Part shown: positions 24,601 to 36,600 of the stretch, one piece after another
Layout: each line of letters starts with the position of its first letter
Position numbering within the stretch: the stretch's first letter is position 1
NCBI RefSeq assembly: GCF_964204645.1
Contig: NC_134034.1
Span: 6,073,414-6,137,413, forward strand
Length of the DNA stretch: 64,000 bases
From: Tubulanus polymorphus
Lineage: Eukaryota; Nemertea; Palaeonemertea; Tubulaniformes; Tubulanidae
Reading direction: 5' to 3'
Notes under the pieces: generated by a model
What the model was told of the DNA's origin: nothing
Databases searched by the model: none
What the model saw: the letters and a program-made list of their open reading frames with translations, nothing else
Made by a program: the position numbers and the translations under genes

Positions 24601-27600
24601 GCGTAATAAACGAGCAAGATCTCCTTCTCACAGATCAAGGTTTGATCGCGAGAGGGACTACGATCGTTATTGTCGGAAGTTTCGCCGTCGGTCTTCTCAT
24701 CATTCGTCGACGTCGGTTAGCGATGAAAGCGATTCTTCTAGTAGGTTGCGATCCCGTTCGAGGGACCGTCACCGAAGTCGGCATGATCGTCGGGATACTG
24801 GAAAATACCTGACTCAGAAGGATTTCCATGTATTTGAGGAGAAAATTTTAAACTTGTTATCTTCGTCATAACAAGTTGCTGCAACTTCTACAACAGGTAA
24901 GCCTATTCCTGATTGTCCGGTTAGAAGTTCGCCAGCCCACTCAGTTTTTCGGAATTCTGACTCTGAATTCCTGGATGCTGCGGTAGGGTCTGATTTCAAT
25001 GAGGATCCGGTCCCAGAGGCAGCAATTCCTTCTGGGTTCGTTCCTGTCGCAAGCAATTGTGGGTTGCCCCAGACGATGGGGGCTTCCCTGGCTCGCAATG
25101 TATCTCCGTCCCGTTCAGTTTTATCCGAACCAGCGGGGGACATGCCATTTAGAGCGATGATAAGTGAGTTCTTTGTCAAGCACGGGGCAACTCGCGCTAA
25201 GCCCACAGCAGCTCCTCTGGTCGGTGAGTCAATGGAAGCTTATCGCCCTCCGGACTCCGATCTTAACGTTTTACGGGAATCGTCAGCGGTTTCAAGAGAA
25301 TGGGCTCGATTGGATACGCAATTATGGGGTGAATGTCGGCCTGGAACTTTTTCATTTCCCCCTCCAGAACTGGGTATGAAATCTGGGAAATATTTTAGTT
25401 CAACCGATCCACCTATAGGCGCATTTCGCTCGGCGTATTACGCAACTCCAGGTGCTGTGGATCACAGTCATAACTGCCTGGATGCTGATTATACTTTGAT
25501 CAGCCCGGATACTGTTACAGCACAGTCGGGTATTCGTTTGCCTAAGTCCTGTTTGGTGGCCATGACGTCAATCCTGGACAATCTTACCAGGGTTGGTTCG
25601 TTTCAAGATATGGCACTTAAGGTGTTGACGGGTGAGCTTCGCGAGACTCACGCCGCCGTTCATGCGGGCTCCGACCCAGAGTCAGTTGCCCTAAAACTGG
25701 AGGGAATGGACCGGATTGTCCAATCTTTGGCTCGGTCTGTTTCGCATGTAATTCCGTTGTCGGTTCGGGGTCAGGCTAATCTGGTGTTAGCCTCCCGTCA
25801 GTCAGTGATGGACTCCAGTGCCAAAACTCGTCTACCGGATATGGTGTCCAATGCTTTGCTGAGAGCCCCATTGGGGACGTCTTCACGTCTCTTCTCCGGT
25901 TGGTGCGCTCCGGTTTCCGCAGAGCTGAGGAAGATTCGGGAGGTTCAGGCCAAGTCCAACCCCCGAACTCCGTGGAAAAAGCGTTCTGGTCCGACGCCGG
26001 CGGCGCAAGGTTCGGCACGGACGCAAACAGGACCATCTCAAACTTCAGCGCTTTCTCAGGCGGCTTCGGATGCCGGTTGGAGAACTAGCGCGCAACTTCA
26101 ACAATCGTGTCAAGGCTCGTCCGGTCGTAACAGTTCCGGTTCGTATCAAGGCAAGGGGAAGGCTCCAAAAAGGGGCTCTTCCTTTCGGAAAAACTCGAAA
26201 TGAATTCTTGGGACCAGTGGGAGGTTGTCTGCAACAGGCAGCAACCCACTGGTCCGACCTCTTTGGAGACGGTTGGCCCTCCCGGGTCGTCTCTCGGGGC
26301 TACCGTCTCCGTTTCCTAAGGCGACCGCGCCTGATGAGGTCACCTCCCGACATGCGGCCAAAACCAGGTCAGGAGGCCTTAATCTCTCCGGCTCTCAAGG
26401 AACTGGCAGAGAAGGGAGCGATAGAACCAGTTTGCAACGAAACTTCTCCCGGCTGGTTTTCTCGAATATTCATGGTACCAAAGGCCACAGGGGGTCAACG
26501 GACAGTGATAGATCTGTCATCCCTCAATCGGCACCTAGACATTCCAAGGTTCCGGATGACCAAGCCCAAGGACGTGATTCAAGGGCTCCGTCCGGGTACA
26601 TGGGCGGCTTCATTGGACCTGAAAGATGCTTACTTTCAGGTTCCAATTCACCCAAAATCTCGGCGATTTCTCAGGATAAAGTGGAAAGGCCGCCAGTTCC
26701 AATTCAGGTCTCTTCCATTTGGCCTCAGTACGGCCCCGTGGGTTTTCACCAAGTGAGTCAAGTCAGTTCAGAAGGTACTTCAGTCAAGGGGTGTTCGACT
26801 TTTCGTTTACCTCGACGACTGGTTAATAGTCGCGAATTCGGCTCAGGAATGTCGGGAGGCAATGACCTCAGTCTTGGACTTAGTCCATCAGCTAGGGTTC
26901 CGCGTAAACAGGGAAAAATCTCAGTTGACGCCGGCCCAACAGTTCACTTATCTCGGCATGGACTTCGATCTCCGAATCGGCAAAGTCTTTCCGTCTATGG
27001 TTCGAGTGGCCAAACTTCAAGAAGCTGTAGCGGGAGTGTCCACAACCCCGAGAACAGCTCGTTACTGGTCACGGCTTCTAGGCTCCATCAGCTCCATGGG
27101 TCTGGTGGTGCCCTTAGGCCGCCTCAGAAGCAGGCGCTTGCAACAATATTGGAAGGTCTTCTGGTCTCAGTCGAAGGGCAACTGGGAGGCCTTGATTCCC
27201 GTACCTCCAACCGATCTAAGTCCGGATCTTCAGTGGTGGGCGGCCACTACGAATCTTCGGCTCGGGGTGTCACTAGCCCCGTTAGAGGCTCCAGTTCGTG
27301 TATTCACGGATGCCAGTCACCAAGGTTGGGGGGCACATCTGGAGAACCGAGTCAAAGCCGGGAAATGGTTTCGCTACGAGGCCACCAACCACATAGGGCC
27401 ACCATGTTTGGTTAGCCACAGACAATTCAACAGTGAGGGCTTACCTTCAGAACCAAGGGGGCACTCACTCAGAAACCCTCACAGGTCTGTCGGCCAAAAT
27501 TCTTCTTTGGTGCCAGACAAAGGGCGTGTCCCTGACTGTGGCACATTTAGCAGGGAAAAGGAACGTGATGGCCGATGCTCTGTCTCGTCGAGGTCAGGCT

Positions 27601-30600
27601 ATTGCGACAGAATGGGTTCTCCGCCAAGAAGTAGCCGATCGGGTTCGGGGCATTTTTGGCAATCCGCTGCTGGATCTGTTTGCCACCCGGTTCAATCGGA
27701 GGTGTCCTCTGTTTGTGTCCCCGTTTCCAGACGCGGAAGCGTGGGGGGTCGATGCCTTCTCTCTGGACTGGTCGGGGATGCATGCGTATGCGTTCCCGCC
27801 CACACCAGTCCTGCCGCGCTTACTGGATCAAATAGAGAGATCAGTCAATTGCAACATAGTTCTGGTAGCACCATGTTGGCCGGCTCAGAAATGGTTCCTA
27901 CCACTTCTCAACCTACTGTGCGACAACCCCAGGATTCTTCCGAATTTCCCATCGCTTCTGTCTCAGGGGATCTTTCGGCATCATCCAAACAGCCAGTGGT
28001 TAAATCTGCTCGCCTGGCCATTGTCCAGCGATCCTTGTCAGCTTCTGGCTTTTCAGAACAGGCTGCCTCCTTTATCGCAGGATCTAAGCGGCCATCAACA
28101 AGTACCATTTACGATGCCAAATGGAGTCATTTTGCGGATTGGTGTGCTGCAGGGGAAATTGATCCATGCTCACCCTCTGTAGCTCAATTGGCAGATTTTT
28201 TACTGCACCTATTTGTAGCAAAAGGTTTACAGGTCATAACTATTAAAGGTTACCGCTCCACGATTTCTCATACATTGCGTGCTTCTGGATGGCCAAATGT
28301 AGCAGGGGATCATCGGATATCCCAGCTGGTTGCTGGGTTTTCTATTTCCCGGCCTCGGGTAACAAGGACAGTTCCACCATGGGATCTGTCTGTAATTTTG
28401 AAGAAGTTAATGGAGGCTCCATTTGAACCTCTTTCGGCAGCGTCTTTTGCAAATTTGTCAAAAAAGACTGTATTTTTGCTGTTCTTGGCTTGCTCGGCCC
28501 GTCGCTCTGAGATTCATGCGCTTTCAGTCCGACAAGGTCACATTGTCTTTGGGCCAGCGAATGAATTTGTTTCGCTGCGGCCTGCTTTGGAATTTTTGGC
28601 AAAGAACCAACGACCAGGCTCGGTTGGGCGTCAATGGCGAATTGAAGCCCTAAAACATCGAGTGGAACCGGGCATCCCGGACAGGACTTTATGTCCTGTG
28701 CGGGCGTTGTGTTTCTATTTAGATCGCTCTGCTTCACGGAGGGTTTCACGGGAGCGGTTATTTATTCCGCTGCTGGATCACCTAAAGGGTGATATTTCGC
28801 GGGACACAGTGGCCCGATGGGTCTCTTCAATGATCAAGGACATTTTATTGAAGGAGAATCTTTCCTCGGAGGGAGTCCTTTCTCATCAAGTGAGGTCTAT
28901 GGCTACTTCCTGCGCAGCCTTTTCGGGTGCTCCGTTGGAGGAAGTCTGTCGGGCCGCCTTTTGGAATTCACCGTCGACATTCACGTCATTTTATTTACGG
29001 GATGTTTCAGGCCAGTTAGGCTCATTAGCTTCACTTGGTCCTGTTGTCATGGCTCAAGGTGTCCGTTCTTTCCGATCGGACCCTTTAGTGTAGAATATTT
29101 ATGTAGCATTATCAGGATCACAGGGGGTGTATCCTTGTACATAGTTTGGGCTCATATCTGCAAGTATTAATTTCGCAAAATTCTGGGGGGGCCCCTGAGC
29201 TGGACGGACTCACTGTGGCCAACCGGTCTTCCCTGTGCTACAGTGCTCCATTCCGTGCTTGGGTAAGTGCTCTCTTTTTCCCTCTTACATTGCGTTTGAG
29301 CGGTGGTTTTTCTATCTACCTTTCCCACCATCCTTGTGCTAGGCTAGTCTAGCAAAAACCATAGGAAAGGGTACAGTACTCGATGGAAATATTACAATTT
29401 TTGGAACTAAAATTTGTATTTCCGAGTAGTACTTACCCTTTCCTATGGTGGGAATCCCGCCCACCTGCCCTGCATAGCTGTTTTTTTTGGTCTGCTATGA
29501 CGAAAAAAGATGGCGGATTTCGCCGGTGGCTAAATGCAATACCGCAGGGCCGGGTCGTATAGAAAAACCATTGGCGATAAATCCAAATTTAGAAAATATT
29601 GGCAAAAACCATAGGAAAGGGTAAGTACTACTCGGAAATACAAATTTTAGTTCCAAAAATTGTAATTTTTATCCCTGTTTTATACATACGTAAAACCTTT
29701 CCACTGCACCATTGCCTGCCCGGTGATACGGTGTAGTTCTGCTTTTCTTCATACCAGTCAACTCGCATTACTCCTTGATCACTACTATTGAATGCTGGAC
29801 CCTGATCCAAATGATGTTGCTCCGATTTTCAACACAATTTTGTTATATAAATATTTAGCCACCGTTCTAGCTGTCTCATTCTTAGTCGGAATAGCCATCG
29901 TGAAATGGTTGGTCATAACGAGTACCTTTTCGAAATCTTGACTCGGCTCCAATGTAAAGATATCAAAACAGAGTAACTCCATCAGGTATGGTGTCTCGAT
30001 ACTGAACTCGGGGCAATTTGTGTAGGCGTCGAAGCCTTCAGCAGAACACAGCACTAACAACTTTTTAGATATTCTCCAACATCTGATTTCATTCCAGGCA
30101 AACATCTCCATTTCAGCAAATCATGACCGGGAGGTCTTTTCAGTAACTCTGCGGTACAAAATATCATCCTGCAGCTCCAACGACTTAACACATCGATTAC
30201 CGTTTTCCCATGGCTTGGTTGTTATAGTTCTCAAATAAGAAACAATGCCTCGAAAAGTTGAATCATGTTCTTGCAAGTTACGCATTTCTACCTCAGCTAT
30301 GTCTGTGAAGTTTTGCTTTTCTTGTCCCCACAGTACTCTCCAGTCTTCCATTCCACAGTTTTTTGTTTCCCCTTAAGATTTGTGACTCTGGTTAACAATT
30401 TCATTAGCGGAGCAGCTATGCTAGCATAGTCTTTGATAAACCGTGTATTATATCCTGAAAAACCCTAAAATATTTGTACTTGGGTCACAGTCGTAGGCGC
30501 TGGGTAATCCTTTGCAGTGCTTTACTTACCTGGGTCGGGTTCATTTCTCTTCTCTGCAATCATGTGATACAGGTAAACAATAGCTGACCATAAAAATTCA

Positions 30601-33600
30601 CATTTGATGGTTTCAGCTTCAATCCAGCAGAAGCTCAACGGTCAAACACTTGCTCAATCTTTCCAAATACGCCATAAATGTGTTAGAAAAAATAAGTAAG
30701 TCGTTGATGAACACTAGACATTCACGAAGATTTGAGTCTGCCGGATCCTCTCCATCAAGTGATTCTTGTGTTAATTACAATGAATCTCATTTTAATAGTT
30801 ACTATATTCTTTAAAATTGATTACTGACAAGGTCTAGATTATTACTGTGGAAGGGCAGAAGAAAAATGTTTGATTACTTAACAAGATGCTTAAAGAGCAT
30901 ATGCCATCAAAATAGAATATTGTGCAAAATTAATTTTCAAATGTGATTTATTCACAAATATCATATATGGAACTGGTTTGAATTTTAGTTCAGTCATTAC
31001 TGAGAAATATGACTTTTAAATCGGCAATTTCAGCACGTGCTCACTGTTATTGTTTATCTTAGCAGGTGCGTGTTTCTGACGTCATCTCTGACAAAAGCTT
31101 GCGGCTTCCAGTCATTTCACTAAACAGTTCATGCCATATTTTATCGTTTTGGGAGTGATTTGTATAAATAAACTCTTACCATTGTATAGTGTTGCTACCG
31201 TTGTATATGCCATAATAATAGTATATAAGTGAGTAGCACTGTAGGTCAGTGAATACGGTGAACAAATGATGTTCATTTTAACGATTATACATAGCCTACG
31301 CGTACTAGCTTGCACATGTGCTTGTGTTGATTGTCATAATTAACATCACAAATAGCGCCACCCAAGGGTTGAATATGAACTATACGCACGCAGTGAAGGA
31401 TAAATAGATGAATATTCCACTAATTATTACGGCTAATTCGTGCTCCTTTTTTTCAATAAGTCACATCTCAGGTCGTTATATGTATACTTAAGTTTCTTCT
31501 GGTTAAGAAATCGCGGAAAGTACAATTTTGATGGCATTTGCCCTTTAAGATTACTGACAAATTTGTGAATTATTACTCGCAATCGCTATCTGCACCATGT
31601 TGCCCTGAAATTTTAGCTGAGTTGGCGCTGACAAATACTACATAGGCTGTTTGTTTCATATGTGGTAAACTTTTAACCGACGAGCATATTTATTTGGAAA
31701 TTTGAAGCTTAGGAGAACTGAGCATGCTTGCAGAACGTCAGGGCCCTCTTGTTTCTGTATTTGTTAACCAGGGGACGATAAACATTGGTATTATCAGATT
31801 GTCAAGCATTTGTCGGCATGGTGGCTGGATCTCTCATAAGTCACCAATCTTAAACTGCAATTTTAACAAAGTGACCAATGGAACAAATATTTTTGGTCTC
31901 CATTTTATGATAGGCTTTTCTTGACCAAAAATATTATTCCATAGAGTTGCTATCTTGCATGTCAGTCATAGAAATTGCGCAAATTACTTGTATTAAGCTT
32001 TTTGCAATTGAAAAATGTCCTTAGAATTGAGGTAGAAATTAACATGTTTCAAATGAAACATGCTACAGTAGACTCCGCCTTAACCTGTATGGTTTGGACA
32101 TATGCAGGTAAGGCTAAAAAAAATTGATACCTTGTTTCTCCGCTCTGCTGAGCTTAAATGTTGACCCAGCCGGCCGCCTATCTACCCTATACATTACTTT
32201 TTGGTTTACCTTTGTCAGCGATATGAAGTTGGCATTGAGCCAATTCATGTAAAATCGTGGTACGTTTTTTTATGTGAGCATTTGTCTATTTGGTTCTCGG
32301 CTTAAACGACGTATAATCGACGCGATTAAAGATATGGCGAACCTCCGTCGATGACATGGTCAACATTGTTTAAATTCTACAAAAAACTGTTTTTGGCGGG
32401 AAAATTCTTAGCTCTCGCGTATATAATTGCAATGACCTCGTTTGAGGGGCGTTGTCTCTACGAGCGAATGTGATTGGCTGTTTTTGGGATATACGGGGAA
32501 TTCCGGCGCTACTAAAATAATCATGGGAAAGCCATAGAATGGCGAACGTTTCATTGGACTAGGTGCCGTACGTGCAAATTTCAAATGCTCATTGCTGATG
32601 AGAATGTAATTATTGTCCGCCATAGGTATTGTTTCATTTTGATACCCGGTGATCAATTTGATCCAGACTGAAGTACAAGCGAACATTCACTTACACAAGG
32701 CCTATAGACTGTGCTATAGACTGTTGCATACACAAACACACGCTCGTACAGTATACACTACTATAGTGATACTGTAAACGCTGCCTGCTGGCGCGTCTGA
32801 CATTTCATCAACAGAAGATGAGCGCTATGTTTTCTGTTTGATATAATTTATAATAAATTGTAATTTCTTGTGACCTGAAAATATTAAGCAGCAAACTATA
32901 GGTATAGGTCGAGGTCTGAATATTGTAATGGTTAATTCCAAGATTTAAAATGATCTAATACTACGCTCCGGTGTTTTAGATTCCACGGCCATACATTGGA
33001 AGAGGTTTCGTTCCCAAGACTCAATATTCAGCCACTCTCTGATATGTGACATCATATGAATTTTATTTGAATATTTTTTCATATTGTGAAAAATATTTCT
33101 TTGAAAATATAAAATAGTTTCCCTGCCGCGCCTACCTGTACCCTACGAAATTTTGGACGTGGACCAAACAAATGTATATTTTTGGTCTTATTTGACTACA
33201 AAATATTTCTTTGAGAAAGATGAAATACAATAGAACTTTGAAGTCACGAATTAAAAAGATTTTTCAAGCAATGCCCTTACCCCAAACAACCTCTAGCTTT
33301 CAAGGTAAACCACACTTTGCCCATGGGCAATTTATTTTAAAATCGTGATCAATTTTACCATAACAGACCCGGCCGCTATAGAAATGAACTGTTTATAAAT
33401 TTTATCATATTTTACAAAAATGACCCGGCCGCTGCGGAGAAACAAGGTATCATTTTTGTTTAGCCTAACAATTACTATTATTATTTCATACAATCATCTC
33501 GACTATAACATGAGATCCAATCTATGCAATTTAAATGATAGGCCCAATAGGCCCTAAAAGACACCACAATTACTTCAAGTCTTCTTTGAAATTCGGCAAC

Positions 33601-36600
33601 ATATTTCTTTACCTCAGTTCATTAATGACGCACTGCAGACGGAATTCATATGATATAATAGGAACAAAATGAACAAAAAATACGTTGAATTCTAGGCATT
33701 CTTGTTATGCTGCATAAGAGTAACATAGGGCCATTAAAGATTGATAGCGTTGTATTGTTGTTGCAGAGCTGTTACATTTTACTGGTTTAGGCACTGAATG
33801 AACAGAAAAGAAGTCAAAATTTTAAAGAATAAGGCGGATTCACAAATACAGTGAAACTGGCAAAATTTAAGTAATGAAAAACAGTAGCAAATAGAAATAT
33901 TGTGTATGTTTATTTTACTGAATTGAATGGCTAGCGGGATAGACCAGTACCAGTTGAGGTGGAGTCTATATTTCCATTGATGTAAAGTTACAAGTACTGG
34001 TTTCTATGAATGAATGTGTATATCATACTAACAGCTGAGTATCATGATTTATTATTGGCAAAAATATTTTCACATGTTATTGGTTGTCTATATTACCTTA
34101 TTTGATTTGACACTTAGCCTTCACAACTGTTTTCACTAACCTCAAAATTCTGTGTTTGCTTATTGCACAATTGCACACCGGGTGAACATGATAAGACTTC
34201 CGACCCATATAGCTAGTAAATTTGAATGACAAAAGTTGCTATGTACAGTTGGATTTATCAAAAAGGCTGCGTAGTTCTCTAACCCACAATTGACCCCAAA
34301 TATTTGAATATGCTTGAAAAATAGTGAATTTGGTTGCTCTAGCTTAGATGGCATCTCTGTAGGTATTGATATTTTGGATCATGCAAATGGCGGCATCGAC
34401 ATCCTGCACCTATACCCACATAATGCCACATTTATATACTTGCATGAAATAAAATGACGAGCGTTAACCTAGATTTATTATGGACTTTCGCTTTAGCGAA
34501 GTCCGTTTTGTTATTCCATATGAAACTTTCTTCCTTTGGTACAAAATAACTTCCAAAAGAGGCTTAGTTTCTCTTTGGAACTTTTAAGATATTCAATGCA
34601 GTGATAAAAGCTCTAACCCTATTGAATTTCATCGGAATCCGTTGCTTATTTATCAATTTAGTTATTTATTTGTTGTTGGAACTACATTTCGTTTCGGAAG
34701 AACACATGCCCTTTTACGTATTTTCATGCTTCACACACATGCTCGTTACAGATTGCTGCTATTTGATTTATTGATCTGTGCATGTATATGAAAAGCGTGC
34801 CTCGCGCCTGGCCTAGTTTCCTGGAAAATGCTAATGATTCAACTGCCAGGGTTCATCGCGGCTGGCCGTGAAAAGCAGTAAACAGTGGATAGAAATCGTC
34901 ACACCATGAACGTGGAGTGTCTATTTGAGTCGGTGGGGAAAACCAACTACCATGTAAATTAATGATAATAATAATCTATATTTATGATGAATGAATCATC
35001 ATGCAGTTGTGTGTGATGGAGATTGTATCAATAGACAGATTTTCATGAAAACTTCTGGATTCAATCGAGGGGGACATCTAAGGCTTTTCTGATTACTTGG
35101 AGCATGGATTCTCTAAAATTCTGCCTTAAAACTTCATGCCGAAGATAGGAAGGCCTATGCATTTCCATTCAAAATTCGAAAAAAGACATTTTTTTCTTGA
35201 TATTTTCCGTAAAAAGTCAGTCTTCTCCCATCATTTGAATTCAATCCAATAGTTTTCACTATTTTTCATTTGTTCTGCTTATAATCTCTAATCTAGAGTA
35301 CCAATGTTTAATTTTGATGCTGGATTAAACATACACTCATGTAAATTTAGGAAAGTCAATATGAAGAATTTCGTTTCTTGTTTGGTTATATGTTCATATG
35401 AGGAAATGAATACTCTGCTCAATTTGTTATCCATTTGAAGAGCTATCAAAATGTAGGTTCCTTTGGTGAATGAGCCAATAATCTTTATGAATCATTGCCA
35501 TAAATTTGTAATCATGAAAATGAGTAGTAAAAAGTTGTAGAATGAGACACAATATCTTTCTGTTCTGTGGATGGCAGTACTGTGTTTATACTGATAACAA
35601 TGCAATCCAATAAAGATTGATTGCTTCCAAGTTTTCTAGGTGGGCTCTTCAACCCGGCCACAAGACTTATGTTATCAGATTATCCTTGATACCACCTACC
35701 GGTTGATCTACAAATACTCCATCTGCCATTAAAATCTTACTTTCTCCAGACTGAACCGTACACAATTATGATTAATGGAGGTATATTCTTGCCTTTATGT
35801 ATATATTGCAGGATATTATTTAAGAGCTTGGACTTGTTCCCGTTTTACCAAAAAAAATCACTCCCATATTGAAACCTTTAAATTTTTAAATTTCGTAGTT
35901 ATAAAGTCACTGTGTTGTTTTAAAATCGTATTTGCCTGTGCTGGTCTGTCTCTGCGTGAATTGGTAGCAATGAATATTGGCAGCACCCGATTGGGATCTA
36001 TGCACAACAATATGGACCATTTACTTCTATATGGATTCTATTGCTACCAAGTAGTACATGTGAAGGTATCATTAATACAGAAAACTGCTATGCTGTACCT
36101 TGAATTCTGATATCATTGCATTCAGTTAAATGTCAAATTTTTAGTGCTGTGAGGGTTGAAACTTTTTTCATTCCATATATTTAGGGAATATAAACTTTTG
36201 AAGTTTGTTATCTATACGTTGCAAATGACTAATGTATGCGCATTTATACATAAATATTTATATATATTTTCAGTCAGAGAACATGGAGAATTTGATTGGT
36301 TTCAACATGATCAGTTATCGTTCCTGTAAAAACCTATGGAAATCTTGTGTTGAGCATCATACGTTCTTCCGTTTACACACTCCGCTTCCACCAAAAAAGC
36401 ACTTCTTCTCTTTAGGATCGAAGTTTCGATACAGGTATATCTTCATTTCTGCTCCAACAAAGTATGGTTTGCCAATTTTTTCATCTCTTTTCATCTCATG
36501 ATACTTTTTAGCTCACTTGGAACTTGAGTCCCAGAGCGATATTGCACTCCCTTTTTGTACATTATCCTTCAGTTTGTTCATTTGTTCCAGTTATTTTGGG

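Larger units (their letters stand above)
23627..29670 (+). mobile_element. DIRS1-like tyrosine-recombinase retrotransposon, copy 1
   Basis: About 6.0 kb. The left end (from ATTTCCATCGAGTACTG) and the right end carry inverted terminal repeats of about 140 bp (23627-23765 and 29502-29640). An internal complementary region at 29353-29448 joins the complements of both outer ends. Coding order is SR-rich gag, RT/RNase H, then a tyrosine recombinase overlapping the pol 3' end in another frame. These are the defining traits of DIRS1-type elements, which integrate as circles through the recombinase and make no target duplications. It lies in the sense orientation of the host gene. The ends are set by comparison with copy 2 and with the internal region, to within a few bases. 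Confidence 0.95.
22309..36273 (+). other. Long intron before exon 10
   Basis: About 14 kb. It holds a TIR element (22839-23591), DIRS copy 1 (23627-29670), a Gypsy pol fragment (29690-30775), a TIR element with nested repeat B (32112-33465) and a palindrome-headed repeat (34482-35365). No host exon was seen inside it. Confidence 0.75.

Noticed and set aside
24207-24812. 201-residue ORF overlapping the DIRS gag
   Set aside because: Alternative-frame shadow of the Arg/Ser-rich gag codons; the homologous ORF in copy 2 is broken differently.
24869-24871. Programmed stop-codon readthrough in DIRS gag copy 1
   Set aside because: Copy 2 has CAA at this position, and a second unrelated stop exists at 24191, so simple mutational decay is the better reading.
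26225-27415. 396-residue ORF in the DIRS pol region
   Set aside because: Out of frame with the RT motifs; Ser/Gly-rich shadow of the RT/RNase H frame.
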